A stretch of DNA of 64,000 bases, taken from CAYMAI01 sp964388445 (GTDB lineage Bacteria; 4484-113; JAGGVC01). A program made the translations under genes and the position numbers. This document shows positions 62,915 through 64,000 of the stretch, piece by piece. A model generated the notes under the pieces. That model was not told the DNA's origin and did no database searches. It saw only the letters and a program-made list of their open reading frames with translations. The DNA lies in the NCBI GenBank assembly GCA_964388445.1, contig CAYMAI010000005.1, forward strand, positions 190,963-254,962, written 5' to 3'. Position 1 is the first letter of the stretch; every line of letters starts with the position of its first letter.

Positions 62915-63980
62915 GCCCTCCTTATATGTATTGCTCGGCGCAGATTGCGAAGCGGGATTTGCGCAAGCGGTACTTGCTCTGTGGAGTGCTGCGGCAATAG
63001 ACGCCGCCAGTCCTTTTTGCAAATGAAATATTCGGAAGTGTATGTTGCAGGCTGGAAGCTTGCGCTACGCTTGTCGGCGCCGTTACGGTTGCGCCGTGCG
63101 CTACGCAAAAAGAAGCCCCAGATTTGGAATACCGAATCGGCATGTTTTCTCCGCCGGGGATATTTTACCATGATAAGGAGGAAATTGCATTGGCTATGAA
63201 AAACAGTCGTCGAGAACGGCGTCCTTCGGAATATATGCCCGACGTTCTCTAGCGAAAAATGCGGTACTTGCGTACCGCGAAGAAAGGACGAACTTGCGTT
63301 CGGCGTATAAAGAAGCCAATTCCGTGGCTTACTCTATGCCGCAGTCTTCGCCTGCGGAGAAAGAGCGGAGTCTAAGGCCTCCGCACTCCAAATGGCGCGC
63401 GGAAGTACGGCGGCGGGACGCCGCCAGTCCTTTTTGCTTTAGTGACGCCGCCAGTCCTTTCTGCAAATGTTTTACGGCAAGTTGATTGCGTAAGCTGATT
63501 CGTAAAATTTCTAAAGAGAGGTAGGGAACGGGTTTACCACGTTCCGCATGTTTGAAGGACGATTAAGTCGAATGACGGCGGGGGTAAACCCCGCCGCTAC
63601 CTCAATTTGAGTATTTATCGAATGTGCAGCAAAGGTTTTATACGGCACTTGCGTACCGTGAAGAAAGGAGCCACTTGCGTGGCTTACTCCCAAGCGCTTC
63701 GCTGGGTGATTGTCGCGGTACTTGCGTCTCGGCGAGTTAAGGCGGAACTTGCATCTCGACGAGTTAAGGCGGTACTTGCGTATTCCTAAGTTAAGCCGGA
63801 CTTCCGTCCGGCGTATAAAGAAGCCACTTCTGTGGCTTACTCCATGACGCAGTCTTCTCTGTGTCTCCGTGCCTCTGTGGTTTTATTTTCTTTGGGGCGA
63901 GCAACGGCTCGCCCCTACGTTTCGGGCGGACACGGGGGTCCGCCACTACGGGTTATTGCCTCCGTGGTTTTTCAATCGTT
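62915..63980. repeat. Hairpin-repeat island 4 with one minus-strand mini-ORF unit
   Basis: A minus-strand copy of the repeated unit starts with ATG at 63143 (MPIRYSKSGASFCVAHGAT ... SVAQASSLQ), with a TAAAAT-like box upstream. The rest of the stretch is short inverted repeats: GCGGTACTTGCGTACCGC near 63262, GGCGGGACGCCGCC near 63410, GGGGTAAACCCC near 63582, GCCACTTGCGTGGC near 63669, GCCGGACTTCCGTCCGGC near 63792 and GCCACTTCTGTGGC near 63821. Last bases of the window contain no recognisable gene. Confidence 0.7.
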
Positions 63981-64000
63981 TTCGTTTTCTACATCACATC

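Overview
The window is a roughly 64 kb bacterial chromosome segment, mostly moderately GC-rich, with a few clearly AT-rich genes. It suggests an uncultured, didermic (outer-membrane-bearing) bacterium: there is a YjbH-like outer-membrane protein, many lipoproteins, MEP-pathway IspH, the LL-diaminopimelate aminotransferase route, and large dockerin/PKD-type exported proteins. The taxon cannot be fixed from the sequence alone.

Layout. 0.2-7 kb: MocR-type regulator coupled to a polyproline lipoprotein, a MoxR ATPase, an initiating sugar transferase and a YjbH-like protein. 7-12 kb: a hairpin-repeat island, a HicBA toxin-antitoxin pair with a palindromic operator, ispH, sufS-sufU and a HIT protein. 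12-18.4 kb: an accessory block with a methyltransferase-endonuclease fusion, a downstream AT-rich HEPN-like gene, small membrane proteins, an AbrB/Doc-Fic pair with twin operators, and a DapL-like aminotransferase. 18.5-24.4 kb: a compact type V CRISPR-Cas locus with an 861-aa Cas12 effector, a probable tracrRNA, a 22-repeat array, cas1 and cas2, but no cas4. 24.5-28.4 kb: CCA enzyme, RIC/YtfE di-iron protein, tmRNA, and an AT-rich HARE-HTH/nuclease-like gene directly behind the tmRNA. 28.6-38.8 kb: two paralogous dockerin/PKD lipoproteins (the first frameshifted), a rhodanese/metallo-beta-lactamase protein, a large helical-repeat protein with a DUF2325-like tail, and a lipoprotein gene with an in-frame stop. 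38.8-51.9 kb: ketopantoate reductase-like gene, DinG-type helicase, a multihaem cytochrome lipoprotein with a tiny relative, the propionyl-CoA carboxylase/methylmalonyl-CoA epimerase operon, an exported protein and tRNA-Gly. 52-55.3 kb: four DinB-superfamily paralogs, an orphan HicB and a decayed membrane gene. 55.3-64 kb: hairpin islands, AT-rich exported proteins, an S9 peptidase and tilS.

The most notable system is the CRISPR-Cas locus. Effector, array, cas1 and cas2 all read on the minus strand. The effector has a canonical promoter whose predicted start site falls on its ATG, implying a leaderless mRNA. A plus-strand structured RNA between effector and array ends in a 14-bp anti-repeat. 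Cas12 size fits the small V-L (Cas12l/Casπ) class, with Cas12b-like traits, but subtype assignment needs a phylogeny.

A second unusual layer is non-coding. Four intergenic islands (about 7.1, 11.6, 55.6 and 63 kb) are built from short hairpins that share a loop but carry different, mutually compensated arms. Three of them also contain a repeated small open frame with its own TATAAT-like box. AT-rich, transfer-like genes lie next to these islands.
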